Assembly (NCBI RefSeq): GCF_002211365.1
Contig: NZ_LOKZ01000005.1
Span: 124,001-188,000 of the forward strand
DNA from: Rhizobium sp. R711
Lineage (GTDB): Bacteria > Pseudomonadota > Alphaproteobacteria > Rhizobiales > Rhizobiaceae
Direction of reading: 5' to 3'
Length of the DNA: 64,000 bases
In this document: positions 43,480 through 52,944 of the stretch, piece by piece
Layout: the number at the start of each line of letters is the position of its first letter
Numbering within the stretch: position 1 is the stretch's first letter
Program-made: the position numbers and the translations under genes
Notes under the pieces: model-generated
The model's database searches: none
Told to the model about the DNA's origin: nothing
Seen by the model: the letters and a program-made list of their open reading frames with translations, nothing else

Positions 43480-44433
43480 TCACGCCTTGAGCAAATATTC
43501 GGCCGTGTCTTCGTCAGTGATCAACGCATTGATTTGGTGGCCCATGACGGCCGCTTTGATCGCCTTGAATTTGCGCTTTCCCTTGCCGATTCCGATGACG
43601 GTCGACGACTCACGCGAAGGGATCGACGCCGAGGCGACCCGCTCGTTGATCGGGTTGTCGAGCAGCTTTCCCTCGCCGTCGAACACCCAGCCGCAGATCT
43701 CGCCGACGGCGCCGTTGCGCATCAGCTCCATCATCTCATCCTTCTCGAGAAAACCATCGACGCAGAGCGGTCCATCAATGCCGAGCTCGCCGATACCGAC
43801 GAAGGTGACATCCGCCTGGGCGCTGATTTCCAGTGTCGAGCGGACGAGCTGCTGGCCGTGCAGGGTCTCCCTCTCCTCAGCCGACGTCACAAGAACCGGA
43901 AGCGGCATCGGGAAGTGCCGCGCCTTCACGGCATCGGCCATACTGAAGATGACGTTGTAGTAGGCGGCCGAACCGTCGGGGGCGATGTTGCCGGTCAGCG
44001 ACACGATGCGATGGTTGGGACATTCAATGGCGGGCAGCTGGTCGACCGCGGCCTTCAACGTTCGCCCCGTCCCGACCGCCAACACGATCGGATCCGGGCG
44101 CTTCAGCCAGCGCTCGATTTCAGCCGCTGCGGCCTCCGCGATGCCGACCGTCGTCGAGCTCGAACCCGGGTCGCTCGGCACGACCTCGACATGCTTGAGG
44201 CTGAACTTCTTGCGCACGGCATCGGCGAGTTCCAGGCAAGCGGCGATCGGATGGTCGAGCCGCACCTTGATTAACCGTTCGGCAACGGCGAGCGATACCA
44301 GACGCTGGGCCGATTGCCGCGAAATCCCCATGGAAGAGGCAATCTCATCCTGCGTCCGCCCCGCCACGTAATAGAGCCATCCTGCACGCGCCGCGTCATC
44401 CAGCCGTCCCGAAGTCTCGGATTTTCTTACCAT
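43480..44433 (-). CDS. SorC/DeoR-type sugar-binding regulator of the polyol locus
   Basis: 317 residues. The N-terminal helix-turn-helix is at about 15-55 (AGWLYYVAGRTQDEIASSMG, ISRQSAQRLV) and the SorC sugar-binding domain covers about 60-315 (VLAVGTGRTLKAAVDQLPA, IVSLTGNIAPDG, FVGIGELGIDGPL). It lies immediately upstream of smoE on the same strand, the position of smoC in other polyol operons, so it probably activates or represses the locus in response to a polyol or its phosphate. Confidence 0.88.
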   Translation of the reverse strand: MVRKSETSGRLDDAARAGWLYYVAGRTQDEIASSMGISRQSAQRLVSLAVAERLIKVRLDHPIAACLELADAVRKKFSLKHVEVVPSDPGSSSTTVGIAEAAAAEIERWLKRPDPIVLAVGTGRTLKAAVDQLPAIECPNHRIVSLTGNIAPDGSAAYYNVIFSMADAVKARHFPMPLPVLVTSAEERETLHGQQLVRSTLEISAQADVTFVGIGELGIDGPLCVDGFLEKDEMMELMRNGAVGEICGWVFDGEGKLLDNPINERVASASIPSRESSTVIGIGKGKRKFKAIKAAVMGHQINALITDEDTAEYLLKA

Positions 44434-44655
44434 GAAGTCTCTACCATGCTGAAAGGACCGGCAGCAGCCGGCGCGAGATGCAGATGCGGCAGATCAAACC
44501 AGAAATCGGGCAAATGTCGAGTGCATTGAGAAAATGCACAGCCAATTTTGACTTGCTTCGTGACGGCGGATGCCATCGGCTTGTCATCTTTGTCGATCAA
44601 GCCTTGCTTGACCAAGGGTTGAACTGCGGGCTAACTGGCGCCGAGGAAAAAAGCT

Positions 44656-45309
44656 GTGCGAATTCTGCTGGTTGAAGATGACAGGCTGATCGGTGGAGCG
44701 GTGCGCGATCACGTCGCTGCAGCCAATCATGCCGTCGACTGGGTGCAAAACCTCGTCGATGCCGATGCTGCGGCTAGACCTGTCGACTATGGGCTGATCC
44801 TTCTCGACCTTCAGCTTCCCGACGGCAGCGGCGTCGAGTTTCTTCGCCGGCTCCGTGAAAGAGGCCTGAAGACACCCGTCATCATCCTGACGGCACGAGA
44901 TCAGATCTCGGATCGCATCGATGGACTGAACGCCGGCGCCGACGACTATCTCGTCAAGCCATTCCACCTGGACGAACTGGAAGCGCGTATCATGGCGGTC
45001 GCGCGTCGTTATGACGCCAATCCGCATCCCGTGCTGCGCATTTCCGATATCGAAATCAACCGGCCCCTGCATCAGCTTTCCGTGGCCGGCGAAACGATCA
45101 TCCTCACAAGCCGCGAATGGGCGGTGCTCGACCTGTTGACGGCGCGGCCCGGGGCGATCGTTCCGAAGGACCGGATCGAGGAAGCGCTCTACGCGTTCGG
45201 CTCGGAGATCGAAAGCAATACGGTCGAGGTTTACGTAAGTCGCCTGCGCAAGAAGATCGGCAAGGACCGGATCCGCACGGCACGCGGCATCGGTTATACG
45301 CTTGGATGA
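44656..45309 (+). CDS. Two-component response regulator, OmpR family
   Basis: 217 residues from a GTG start preceded by GAGG. The receiver domain has the acidic pocket EDD (7-9), phosphoacceptor D51 in ILLDLQLPDGSG, and K101 in LVKPFH. The C-terminal winged helix covers about 125-217 (LTSREWAVLDLL, VEVYVSRLRKKIG). It is close to the QseB/TctD/PmrA group. Its stop overlaps the kinase start (ATGA), showing a coupled pair. Confidence 0.93.
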   Translation: MRILLVEDDRLIGGAVRDHVAAANHAVDWVQNLVDADAAARPVDYGLILLDLQLPDGSGVEFLRRLRERGLKTPVIILTARDQISDRIDGLNAGADDYLVKPFHLDELEARIMAVARRYDANPHPVLRISDIEINRPLHQLSVAGETIILTSREWAVLDLLTARPGAIVPKDRIEEALYAFGSEIESNTVEVYVSRLRKKIGKDRIRTARGIGYTLG

Positions 45310-46646
45310 AGATGAAACGCGAACGCAGCATTACCGGCCCGCTCATCCTTGCCTTGACCACCGTCATGGTCGTCTTTTGGCTTGCCGCGATCGGCCTCAG
45401 CGTCCGTGTGATGCAGCAGGAATTCGATGAGATTTTCGACAGTGCCCAGCAGGAGACGACCGAGCGCCTCTTGGCCTTGATCCTCGATGATCTGAATCAG
45501 AACACCAACATCGATCCACGCAGCATCGCCATGCTCAACACAGCGGCTAGCCGCGAGTATTTGACGTATCAGGTGCGCGATCCCAGTGGCAAAGTGGCGC
45601 TGCGTTCGAATGATGCCCCGGCCGAGCCCTTCGACGCGCCGCTTCGCACAGGCTTCCACGACACGGCAACGGCTCGCATCTATACGGAAATGACGGCCGA
45701 CGGTTCTCTATTCCTGCAGGTGGCCGATCGCTTCAAGAACCGACGTGAAGCCGTGCGCGAAAGCTCCTTGACGCTGCTCATCCCCCTGATCGCTCTCATT
45801 CCCGTCAGCATTTTCGCGATCTGGTTCATCGTCGGGCGCGCTTTACGACCGATCGAGACACTCCGGCGCGACATCGGTACCAAGGACAGCGGCAACCTGG
45901 CCGAGGTGAACGGCCAGAACCTGCCGGTTGAACTGCGACCGATTGCGAGATCGGTCAACCTGCTGTTGGGACGCCTGCGCGCGGCGCTCGAAGCGGAGCG
46001 TGAATTCACCGCCAACAGCGCGCACGAACTGAGAACACCGATCGCTGGCGCTCTTGCCCAGACCCAACGCCTTGTCGAGGAACTGCCGCCCGGGGCAACA
46101 CAGGACCGCGTCCACCAGGTCGAGATCTCGCTCGTCAATCTCGGACGTCTGGCCGAGAAGCTTTTGCAGCTGTCGCGCGCCGAAGCGGGCATCGGCGGGA
46201 GCTCAACCGCGGTCGACTTGCGTCCGGTCCTCGACATGGTGGTCACGGACTTTCAGCGTGACAGCCGAACGAATGGCAGGCTTCAGTATTCTGCCGCGCA
46301 CGATGCAAAGCTCGTCCGCAACGCTGACATGGACGCCTTCGGCATTGTCACGCGAAACTTGATCGAGAACGCCTTGCTGCACGGCGACCCGGAACTTCCG
46401 GTCAATGTCAGCCTTGAAAGCGGCGGCATTATCCGCGTCGTCAACGGCGGACCGCTCGTTCGCGATACCGAGATGGCGAGCCTGAAGAAGCGCTTCAGCC
46501 GAGGCAAGACGACAGCGTCCGGTTCCGGGCTCGGACTGGCTATCGCCGACCGTATCATTGCCCAAATGGGTGGGACGCTGGAATTGTCGTCGCCGGCGAC
46601 CGGCGCGAAAACCGGCTTCGAAGCGAAAGTAACGCTTCCAGCCTAG
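45306..46646 (+). CDS. Two-component sensor histidine kinase
   Basis: 446 residues. The first membrane segment is at about 11-33, then a periplasmic sensor domain (about 34-153), the second membrane segment at about 154-177, a short linker/HAMP-like region, the HisKA box with phosphoacceptor H240 in NSAHELRTPIAG, and the ATPase domain with N-box NLIENALLH and G-box SGSGLGLAIADRI. It is close to the QseC/TctE group. The signal is unknown. The ROK kinase gene follows 73 bases later and may be a target or only a neighbour. Confidence 0.92.
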   Translation: MKMKRERSITGPLILALTTVMVVFWLAAIGLSVRVMQQEFDEIFDSAQQETTERLLALILDDLNQNTNIDPRSIAMLNTAASREYLTYQVRDPSGKVALRSNDAPAEPFDAPLRTGFHDTATARIYTEMTADGSLFLQVADRFKNRREAVRESSLTLLIPLIALIPVSIFAIWFIVGRALRPIETLRRDIGTKDSGNLAEVNGQNLPVELRPIARSVNLLLGRLRAALEAEREFTANSAHELRTPIAGALAQTQRLVEELPPGATQDRVHQVEISLVNLGRLAEKLLQLSRAEAGIGGSSTAVDLRPVLDMVVTDFQRDSRTNGRLQYSAAHDAKLVRNADMDAFGIVTRNLIENALLHGDPELPVNVSLESGGIIRVVNGGPLVRDTEMASLKKRFSRGKTTASGSGLGLAIADRIIAQMGGTLELSSPATGAKTGFEAKVTLPA

Positions 46647-46719
46647 CCCGGATTTGGCTTGCAAAACCCGCGGAAGGGTGCGAGCAGACGCAGAGGCCCT
46701 CCAAAGCAGCAGAACCCGA

Positions 46720-47637
46720 ATGATCATCTCTTTCGACATCGGCGGCTCCGCCATCAAGGGCGGCGTGGCGCATTCCGAAGCCGACATCACGCCGCTTGGC
46801 CGCCGCCCGACCCCCAAGGACGACTTTTCTGCCTTCGTCGGCACGCTGCGCGCTATCATCGCGGAAACCGACGAGCAGCCAACACGCCTTGCCTTCTCGA
46901 CCGCCGGCGTCGTCGATCCGGATACGCAACGGCTCACCTGCGCCAATATTCCCTGTATCCACGGCCGCAATCTTGCCGCCGACCTCGAAGCGGAACTGGG
47001 CCTGCCGGTTTTGATCGCCAATGACGCGGACTGCTTCGCCATGGCAGAGGCCGATCTCGGCGCCGGACGCGGCCACCGCATCGTTTTGGGTGCCATTCTC
47101 GGTACCGGCGTCGGAGGCGGTGTCGTCGCAGACGGCCGGCTGATCAATGCCGCCGGTGGCTTTGCCGGCGAGTGGGGCCATGGCCCAGCGCTGGCGTCTT
47201 ACGCAGGCAATCCACCCGTCGCGATCCCGGCCTTTCGCTGCGGCTGCGGCCAGAAGGGCTGCGTCGATACGGTCGGCGGCGCCCGCGGTCTCGAGCGATT
47301 GCACAAGACTCTTCACGACGTCGATCTCTCCAGCCAGGAGATTATCGATGATTGGCTGAGAGGCGAGGCCAAGGCAGCGCGCACGATTGACGTCTTCGTC
47401 GATCTCGTCGCCTCACCGCTCGCACTGACGGTCAACATCACCGGCGCGACCATCGTTCCCGTCGGCGGCGGACTTTCCAACGTCGAACCGCTGCTTGCGG
47501 AGCTGGACAGGGCAGTCCGTCAACGCATCCTGCGTAAATTCGATCGCCCGCTGGTGGTCCGCAGCGAATGCCGCGTCGAGCCCGGCCTGATCGGCGCCGC
47601 ACTACTCGGCTTGAAGGCGGAAGCCGCCCAAGCCTGA
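46720..47637 (+). CDS. ROK family sugar kinase
   Basis: 305 residues. The ATP motif is MIISFDIGGSAIKGG, the active-site segment is VLIANDADCFAMAEADLGAG, the ROK signature GTGVGGGVVADGRLI is followed by the zinc-binding CGCGQKGC. The order and length are like NagK/Mak kinases (N-acetylglucosamine, fructose or glucose). No sugar can be chosen from sequence alone. The ribosome-binding site before the ATG is poor, so the start is by homology. Confidence 0.9.
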   Translation: MIISFDIGGSAIKGGVAHSEADITPLGRRPTPKDDFSAFVGTLRAIIAETDEQPTRLAFSTAGVVDPDTQRLTCANIPCIHGRNLAADLEAELGLPVLIANDADCFAMAEADLGAGRGHRIVLGAILGTGVGGGVVADGRLINAAGGFAGEWGHGPALASYAGNPPVAIPAFRCGCGQKGCVDTVGGARGLERLHKTLHDVDLSSQEIIDDWLRGEAKAARTIDVFVDLVASPLALTVNITGATIVPVGGGLSNVEPLLAELDRAVRQRILRKFDRPLVVRSECRVEPGLIGAALLGLKAEAAQA

Positions 47638-47654
47638 GCGTAGGACAAAAGAAA

Positions 47655-47684
47655 ATGGCGCGGTTCTCACCGCGCCATCCTTTT
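47655..47684. terminator. Bidirectional terminator between ROK kinase and RND pump genes
   Basis: ATGGCGCGGT (47655-47664) and ACCGCGCCAT (47669-47678) form a perfect 10-bp stem with a 4-base loop. It is followed by CCTTTTTC on the plus strand and flanked by an A-rich stretch that serves the minus strand. Confidence 0.85.
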
Positions 47685-50600
47685 TCATTCAGCCGCCATC
47701 GCCGGCGGGTGCGCGGTTTCCGCCTCTGGTGCATTGCCATTGGCAACATCCACCTGCGCTCCTGATGTCTTCGGCTCCTTGCCGAAGAACAGGGCGTAGG
47801 CAGCGGGCAGCACCAGGATCGTCAGCACCGTCGCGACCAGAATGCCACCCATCATGGCGTAAGCCAGCGGGCCCCAGAAGACACCACGCGAGATCGGGAT
47901 CAGCGCCAGGACAGCCGTCAGCGCCGTCAGCATGATCGGGCGGAAACGTCTGACCGCGGCACCGACGATCGCTTCCTGCCTGTTCATCCCCGCCTTGATG
48001 TCCTGGTCGATCTGGTCGACGAGGATGATCGAGTTGCGGATGATGATGCCGAGAAGTGCGATGACGCCGAGGATGGCGACGAAGCCGAACGGTGCGCCCG
48101 ATATCAGCAGGGCTGCGGCCGCCCCGATGATCCCGAGCGGGCCGGTCGCCAGCACGAGCATCGCCTTGCCGAAGTGCTGCAGCTGCGCCATCAGCAAGAT
48201 GACGATGACGACGAGCATGATCGGCGCCTTGGCCGCGATCGAGGCCTGGCTTTCAGCGGAATCTTCCGCGCCGCCCTGGATCTCGACCTTGTAGCCGGCC
48301 GGAAGGCTGTCACGCAGCGATTGCATGTCGGCATACATCTTCATGACGACATCGTTGGACTGCACGCCGTCCGGCAGCGTTGCACGCACGGTGATCGTCG
48401 GCAGACGGTCGCGCCGCCATTCGATCCCCTGCTCCAGAACCGGCACCACCTTGGCAACCTGCGAGACTGGGACAAAGCCGCCGAAATCCGTCGGTACGTA
48501 GACCGAATTGACCGCCGACAGCAGCGACCGGTTGGCCTCCGGTTCGCGGGCAACGATCGAGACCGTCTCCTCGCCGTCGCGGAAGTCGTCAAGCGGCGCA
48601 CCGGACACAGCCGTCTGCAGCATCTGACGAACACGCTGCGAGGTGACACCGAGCGCGCGGGCACGGTCCTGGTCGATCACCAGCTTCATCGCCGGCACCG
48701 GCTCCAGCCAGTCGTCATGGATCGCGCCGAGCAGCGGATTGGCCTGGAACTTTGCCTTTACCTCGTCGGCGATCTTGCGGACTTCCTGGCGATCCGGCCC
48801 CATGATGCGCATCTGCACCGGCCAGCCCGTAGGCGGACCGAGGAACAGACGATCCACCTTGCCGCGGATATCTGGGAAGTCTTCCGCAAGGATGGTCCGC
48901 AGCTTCACGATCAGCCGTTCACGCGCCGGCTCGTCGTTTGCCATGACAAGCAGCTGCGCGAAGTTCGGATTGCGAAGCTGCTGGTCGAGCGGCAGGAAGA
49001 AGCGCGGGGCGCCCTCGCCGATGTAGGTGGCGACGAACTTCTTGTCCTTGTCATCCATGATCTTGGCTTCGAGCGCCTTTGCCTGCGTCTCAACTTCCTT
49101 GATGCTGGTGCCTTCGGGCAGCCAGAGGTCGACGAGAATTTCCGGGCGCGAAGACTGTGGGAAGAAGTTCTGCGGGATGAACTGGAACGCCCAGAGACTG
49201 GTCGCAAAGGTCACCAGCGTCATGGCAATGACGATGATGCGATGGCGCACGGCCCAACTGACCGTCGCTCTCAGGCGGTGATAGAAGGGTGTGTCGAAGG
49301 CATCGTGATGCTCGCCCGCATGATGGCGCTGCTTCAGGATCATGTAGCCGAGCCATGGCGTGAAATAGACCGCCACGAACCACGAGACGACGAGCGCGAT
49401 GCCGACGACATAAAACAGCGTGCGCACATATTCACCGGCCGTCGACGCCGCAAAGCCAACGGGAATGAAGCCGGCAGTGGTGATCAGCGTACCCGTCAAC
49501 ATCGGGAAGGCGGTCGAAGAATAAGCGAAGCTCGCCGCCTCGATCTTGACAAGCCCCTCCTCGAGTTTTCGTTCCATCAGTTCGACGACGATCATCGCGT
49601 CATCCACCAGCAGGCCGAGCGCGATGATCAGCGCGCCGAGCGAAATGCGCTGCAGGTCGATGCCGAGCTCATACATGATGGCGAAGGTCGCAGCGAGCAC
49701 GAGTGGGATGGCGATCGCGATGACGAGACCCGAGCGCCAGCCGATCGACAGGAAGGAGACGATCAACACGATGACCAATGCTTCGCCAAGCGCATGCATG
49801 AACTCGCTGATCGCGTCAGTGACGACGTCGGGCTGGTTGGAAATCTGGTCGACCGCCACGCCGTAGGGCAGTGATCCCTCGAAGCGCTGGTAAGTGGCTT
49901 CGACGTCTTTGCCAACATCGGTCACCTTGAAGCCCTTCGCCATGACGACGCCGACCTGGACGCTCTCGTGACCATTGAAGCGATATTTACGCTGATAGGG
50001 ATCTTCGAGGCCGGAATAGACCGTGGCGATATCACCAAGACGCGTTACCTGATTGCCAGCCTTCAGCCGCAGCTCGCGGATGTCCTCGGCTTTCGTCACG
50101 TCTCCTTCGACGGAAATGCGCACCGAGCGCGTGCCGGTATCGACAGAACCGGCCGGATCGACGCTGTTCTGACCCTTGATCGCGTTCTGCAGGTCGAGCA
50201 CGGTCAGCCCGCGTTCAGCCAGCGCCTTCGAGGACACGTCGATGTAGATCTTCTCAGGCTGATCGCCGATGATCACCGCCTTTTCGACGCCAGGCGTCGT
50301 CAGCAGCATGTCGCGCGCTTGGATCGCGAACTTCTTCAGCTCGGGATAGCTGTAGCCATCGCCGCTGATCGAATGCAGTGTGATGTAGGTGTCGCCGAAC
50401 TCGTCGTTGAAATAGGGCCCGAGCAGCCCTTCCGGCAGCTCATTGGAGATGTCGCCGACCTTCTTGCGGACCTGATAGAACGCGTCGGCCACGTCGGCCG
50501 AATTGGTATCACCCTTGACCTGCAGCGTGATGATGGCGCTGCCCGCGCGCGTATAGGATTTGACCCAGTCGATGTGGGGGGTTTCCTGCAGCTTGCGCTC

Positions 50601-50831
50601 GATCTTGTTGACGACCTGGTCTTCCATTTCCTGGATGGAAGCACCTGGCCAGATGGCCTGTACGACCATGACGCGGAAGGTGAAATCCGGGTCTTCCTTC
50701 TGGCCCATGCGCATCAAGCCGAGCACGCCGGTGATGATGATCAAGCCGAACAGGAAGCGCGCGATGCTTGGATGGCCAATCGCCCAGCGCGACAGGTTGA
50801 AGGGACGCTTCTCGGCGGTCGAGTTGTCCAT
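47685..50831 (-). CDS. RND family multidrug efflux pump, inner-membrane component
   Basis: 1048 residues with the twelve-helix, two-large-loop layout of the HAE1 group. One helix before the first loop (IARFLFGLIIITGVLGLMRM) is followed by a block of helices including LGALIIALGLLVDDAMIVVE, with the proton-relay acidic pair. The second half repeats this (FVAILGVIALLGIIIRNSII, DQIDQDI). The sequence resembles the Gram-negative VexF/CusA-like branch with short N-terminus rather than AcrB itself. It lies 24 bases downstream of the adaptor gene and works with an outer-membrane channel encoded elsewhere. Confidence 0.95.
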   Translation of the reverse strand: MDNSTAEKRPFNLSRWAIGHPSIARFLFGLIIITGVLGLMRMGQKEDPDFTFRVMVVQAIWPGASIQEMEDQVVNKIERKLQETPHIDWVKSYTRAGSAIITLQVKGDTNSADVADAFYQVRKKVGDISNELPEGLLGPYFNDEFGDTYITLHSISGDGYSYPELKKFAIQARDMLLTTPGVEKAVIIGDQPEKIYIDVSSKALAERGLTVLDLQNAIKGQNSVDPAGSVDTGTRSVRISVEGDVTKAEDIRELRLKAGNQVTRLGDIATVYSGLEDPYQRKYRFNGHESVQVGVVMAKGFKVTDVGKDVEATYQRFEGSLPYGVAVDQISNQPDVVTDAISEFMHALGEALVIVLIVSFLSIGWRSGLVIAIAIPLVLAATFAIMYELGIDLQRISLGALIIALGLLVDDAMIVVELMERKLEEGLVKIEAASFAYSSTAFPMLTGTLITTAGFIPVGFAASTAGEYVRTLFYVVGIALVVSWFVAVYFTPWLGYMILKQRHHAGEHHDAFDTPFYHRLRATVSWAVRHRIIVIAMTLVTFATSLWAFQFIPQNFFPQSSRPEILVDLWLPEGTSIKEVETQAKALEAKIMDDKDKKFVATYIGEGAPRFFLPLDQQLRNPNFAQLLVMANDEPARERLIVKLRTILAEDFPDIRGKVDRLFLGPPTGWPVQMRIMGPDRQEVRKIADEVKAKFQANPLLGAIHDDWLEPVPAMKLVIDQDRARALGVTSQRVRQMLQTAVSGAPLDDFRDGEETVSIVAREPEANRSLLSAVNSVYVPTDFGGFVPVSQVAKVVPVLEQGIEWRRDRLPTITVRATLPDGVQSNDVVMKMYADMQSLRDSLPAGYKVEIQGGAEDSAESQASIAAKAPIMLVVIVILLMAQLQHFGKAMLVLATGPLGIIGAAAALLISGAPFGFVAILGVIALLGIIIRNSIILVDQIDQDIKAGMNRQEAIVGAAVRRFRPIMLTALTAVLALIPISRGVFWGPLAYAMMGGILVATVLTILVLPAAYALFFGKEPKTSGAQVDVANGNAPEAETAHPPAMAAE

Positions 50832-50855
50832 GATCGTATCCTTTCCTGCCGGGCC

Positions 50856-51992
50856 TTAGCGAATGATGTCGCCGGTTTCGGCTTGCGCCGACTGCTGTTC
50901 CGGCAGCTTGATCTTGAGGTTCTCGGTCATGAACTGCGTGCCGGCCGCAACGACGAGATCGCCAGTTTTCAGCCCGTCGGCGACATGGACGCCGCCGCCG
51001 GTGAAATCCGAGACCTTGACTTCGCGAGCATGGACGGTCGACGCACTACGGTCGACGACCCAGACGATCTTCTTGCCGTCCTTCTCGGCAAGTGCACTGA
51101 GCGGAATGGCAACGTTGGTCTCGGCATTGCCAATAGCAGCCTCGATCGTCGCCGTCATGCCGAGCAGCACGCGGTCGTCGGTCGGAAGGCTGACGCGAAC
51201 CGCGAAAGTCCGTGACTGCGCATCGGCACTGCCGGAAACCTCGCGCACTTTGCCATCGAGCACCAGCTTGTTGTCGGACCAGAAGCTGGCCTTGACCGTC
51301 TTGCCCGACTTGAACTGCGCTATGTCGTTTTCCGGAACAGCAATCTGCACTTCCTTTTCGCCGTCGAGCGCGACGGTGACGACAGGTGTACCTGCCGCGA
51401 CAACGGCTCCGGTATCCGCGCTGATCGACGTTACGATGCCATTCCGGTCAGCCTTGAGCTCCGTATAGGCGACCTGGTTCTTGGCCTGATCGAGTGACGA
51501 CGCCGCTGCATCGCGCGTTGAGACCGCTTGATCATAGCTAAGCGCGGCCTGCTCCATCTGCGATTTTGCCGTAACGCTCTTGTCGAAGAGTTGCTGAGCA
51601 CGCTTGTTGGCCAGATCGGCGGTTCCCACACCCTTTTCGGCAGCGGCCAGGTTTGCCTCGGCGGTCTTGACCGCCAACTGATAGTCGGTCGGATCGATCT
51701 CGGCGAGCAAATCACCCGGCTTGACGCGATCGCCGATGTTGACGCGGCGGTCGGTGATTTTCCCCGCGACGCGGAAGCCGAGATTCATCTCGACGCGAGC
51801 CTTCACCGCACCGGAGTAATCCAGCGCGCGCGTATCGCCAGCCTGTGCGATCTCCACGACCTTGACCGGCCGGATGATTTCTTTCGTCTCGGCTTTCTTC
51901 TCTTCGCTGCAGCCGGATACGGTAAACGCAACGGCGCCAAGGAGCGCGAGACTGACAAAGGACGGCAACTGGACTGTCTTCAGCGAAATCAT
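50856..51992 (-). CDS. RND efflux pump periplasmic adaptor, lipoprotein
   Basis: 378 residues. A lipoprotein signal ends in AFTVSGC. The adaptor has barrel-sandwich halves (GAVKARVEMNLGFRVAGKI and ADRNGIVTSISADTGAVV), a helical hairpin (about 100-165) and a C-terminal beta-barrel (LLGMTATIEAAI). The ATG at 51992 has AGGAG at 8 bases; a GTG nine bases upstream overlaps that site. It connects the RND pump to the outer-membrane channel and is the middle gene of the tetR-adaptor-pump operon. Confidence 0.93.
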   Translation of the reverse strand: MISLKTVQLPSFVSLALLGAVAFTVSGCSEEKKAETKEIIRPVKVVEIAQAGDTRALDYSGAVKARVEMNLGFRVAGKITDRRVNIGDRVKPGDLLAEIDPTDYQLAVKTAEANLAAAEKGVGTADLANKRAQQLFDKSVTAKSQMEQAALSYDQAVSTRDAAASSLDQAKNQVAYTELKADRNGIVTSISADTGAVVAAGTPVVTVALDGEKEVQIAVPENDIAQFKSGKTVKASFWSDNKLVLDGKVREVSGSADAQSRTFAVRVSLPTDDRVLLGMTATIEAAIGNAETNVAIPLSALAEKDGKKIVWVVDRSASTVHAREVKVSDFTGGGVHVADGLKTGDLVVAAGTQFMTENLKIKLPEQQSAQAETGDIIR

Positions 51993-52044
51993 CTTTCGCA
52001 CTCCTGAAATAGGTTATCGGTTGATCTGCGGCCCTTGCCGCGAA

Positions 52045-52656
52045 TTATTTCTTCAGCGCCCTGATGGAGAACTCGACCAGTTCGTCGACGGTGGCGCGGT
52101 TGGTCTTGGCGAGACATTGCGCCACCATCTGCGGATGACAGAGGGTAACGGTGGCCGCCCCGAAGCAGCGTGAGGCAACATCCGCATCCTGCTCGGCAAA
52201 CTCGCCGGCAGCGATCCCTTCGCGGATCACATCGGCGAGCAATTCATGAATACTGTCGACATGCTTTTCGATGACGTGCCAGTCACGCTCGATGGCGACG
52301 ACGACCATCTCATGCACCTTTTCCTGGTCAAGCATGGTCTCGACGGTCATCTGGTATTGGCCCTGCACGAATTTGCGCAGCCGATCGGACGCGCTGATGG
52401 GCAGGTGGCAGGCGTCGTAGGCCATCTGGTAGCTGGCAGCGAGCATGCGGCCGCAGATCGCCTGGTGGATCTCCACCTTTGAGGCAAAGAAGCGGTAGAC
52501 GTTGGCCGGCGACATCCCGAGATCGCGGGCAATGTCGGCAACCGTTGTCTTCGTATATCCGTAATGACGGAAAAGCCGTTCGGCAGCGTCGAGAATGCGC
52601 GTCACATTCTCCTGACGGACTACTTCGATCGTATTTTCCGCAGCATCGCTGATCAA
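52045..52656 (-). CDS. TetR family regulator of the RND operon
   Basis: About 203 residues. The helix-turn-helix (ATTVADIARDLGMSPANVYRFF type; here KTTVADIARDLGMSPANVYR) follows an N-terminal helix with RILDAAERLFRHYGY. The C-terminal domain is of the AefR/TetR_C_7 kind. I favour the TTG at 52656, which has GAGGTG seven bases upstream, over the GTG at 52671, which has no site and abuts the operator. It is the first gene of the operon and probably represses it by binding the palindrome at 52672-52707. Confidence 0.88.
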   Translation of the reverse strand: MISDAAENTIEVVRQENVTRILDAAERLFRHYGYTKTTVADIARDLGMSPANVYRFFASKVEIHQAICGRMLAASYQMAYDACHLPISASDRLRKFVQGQYQMTVETMLDQEKVHEMVVVAIERDWHVIEKHVDSIHELLADVIREGIAAGEFAEQDADVASRCFGAATVTLCHPQMVAQCLAKTNRATVDELVEFSIRALKK

Positions 52657-52671
52657 TTTCGGACACCTCAC

Positions 52672-52729
52672 TTACGACTGACGATTTTCGAATTTCGTCA
52701 GTCGTAAAATATCAATCGTAATTTGTCAA
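52672..52729 (-). promoter_or_regulatory. Promoter and perfect 12-bp palindromic operator of the tetR-RND operon
   Basis: TTACGACTGACG (52672-52683) and CGTCAGTCGTAA (52696-52707) are perfect inverted repeats with a 12-base centre. A minus-strand -35 box TTGACA (52729-52724) sits 17 bases from a -10 position (52706-52701, TACGAC) that falls inside the upstream arm. Repressor binding would cover the -10 box and start site. Confidence 0.75.
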
Positions 52730-52944
52730 GGTTTTCTCGGAATGCAACGCCGTCCCGACGCCGCTAAAGGGCTGCGGTCAGTAAGTTGGATCGGAATTCG
52801 GAATAATGTGGGAAGGCTAAGGCGCACGACATCGCCCGCCAACCTAAGCTGCGGGGCATGACGCTGCGATAAAATGGAACTTAAAAGACCAGGCAGACGA
52901 CAAGTGCCGGCATCAATGCGCGGCACTCGGTCTTAAGTCATCGC
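52730..52944. other. Intergenic region with no recognised feature
   Basis: About 215 bases between the promoter of the RND operon and the end of the OsmC gene. Short open frames here show no family motif or ribosome-binding site. I see no hairpin that stands out. Confidence 0.4.

Noticed and set aside
48174..49874. 566-residue open frame opposite the RND pump gene
   Set aside because: High GC leaves antisense frames open; composition is Arg/His/Asp-rich and the minus-strand gene is certain.
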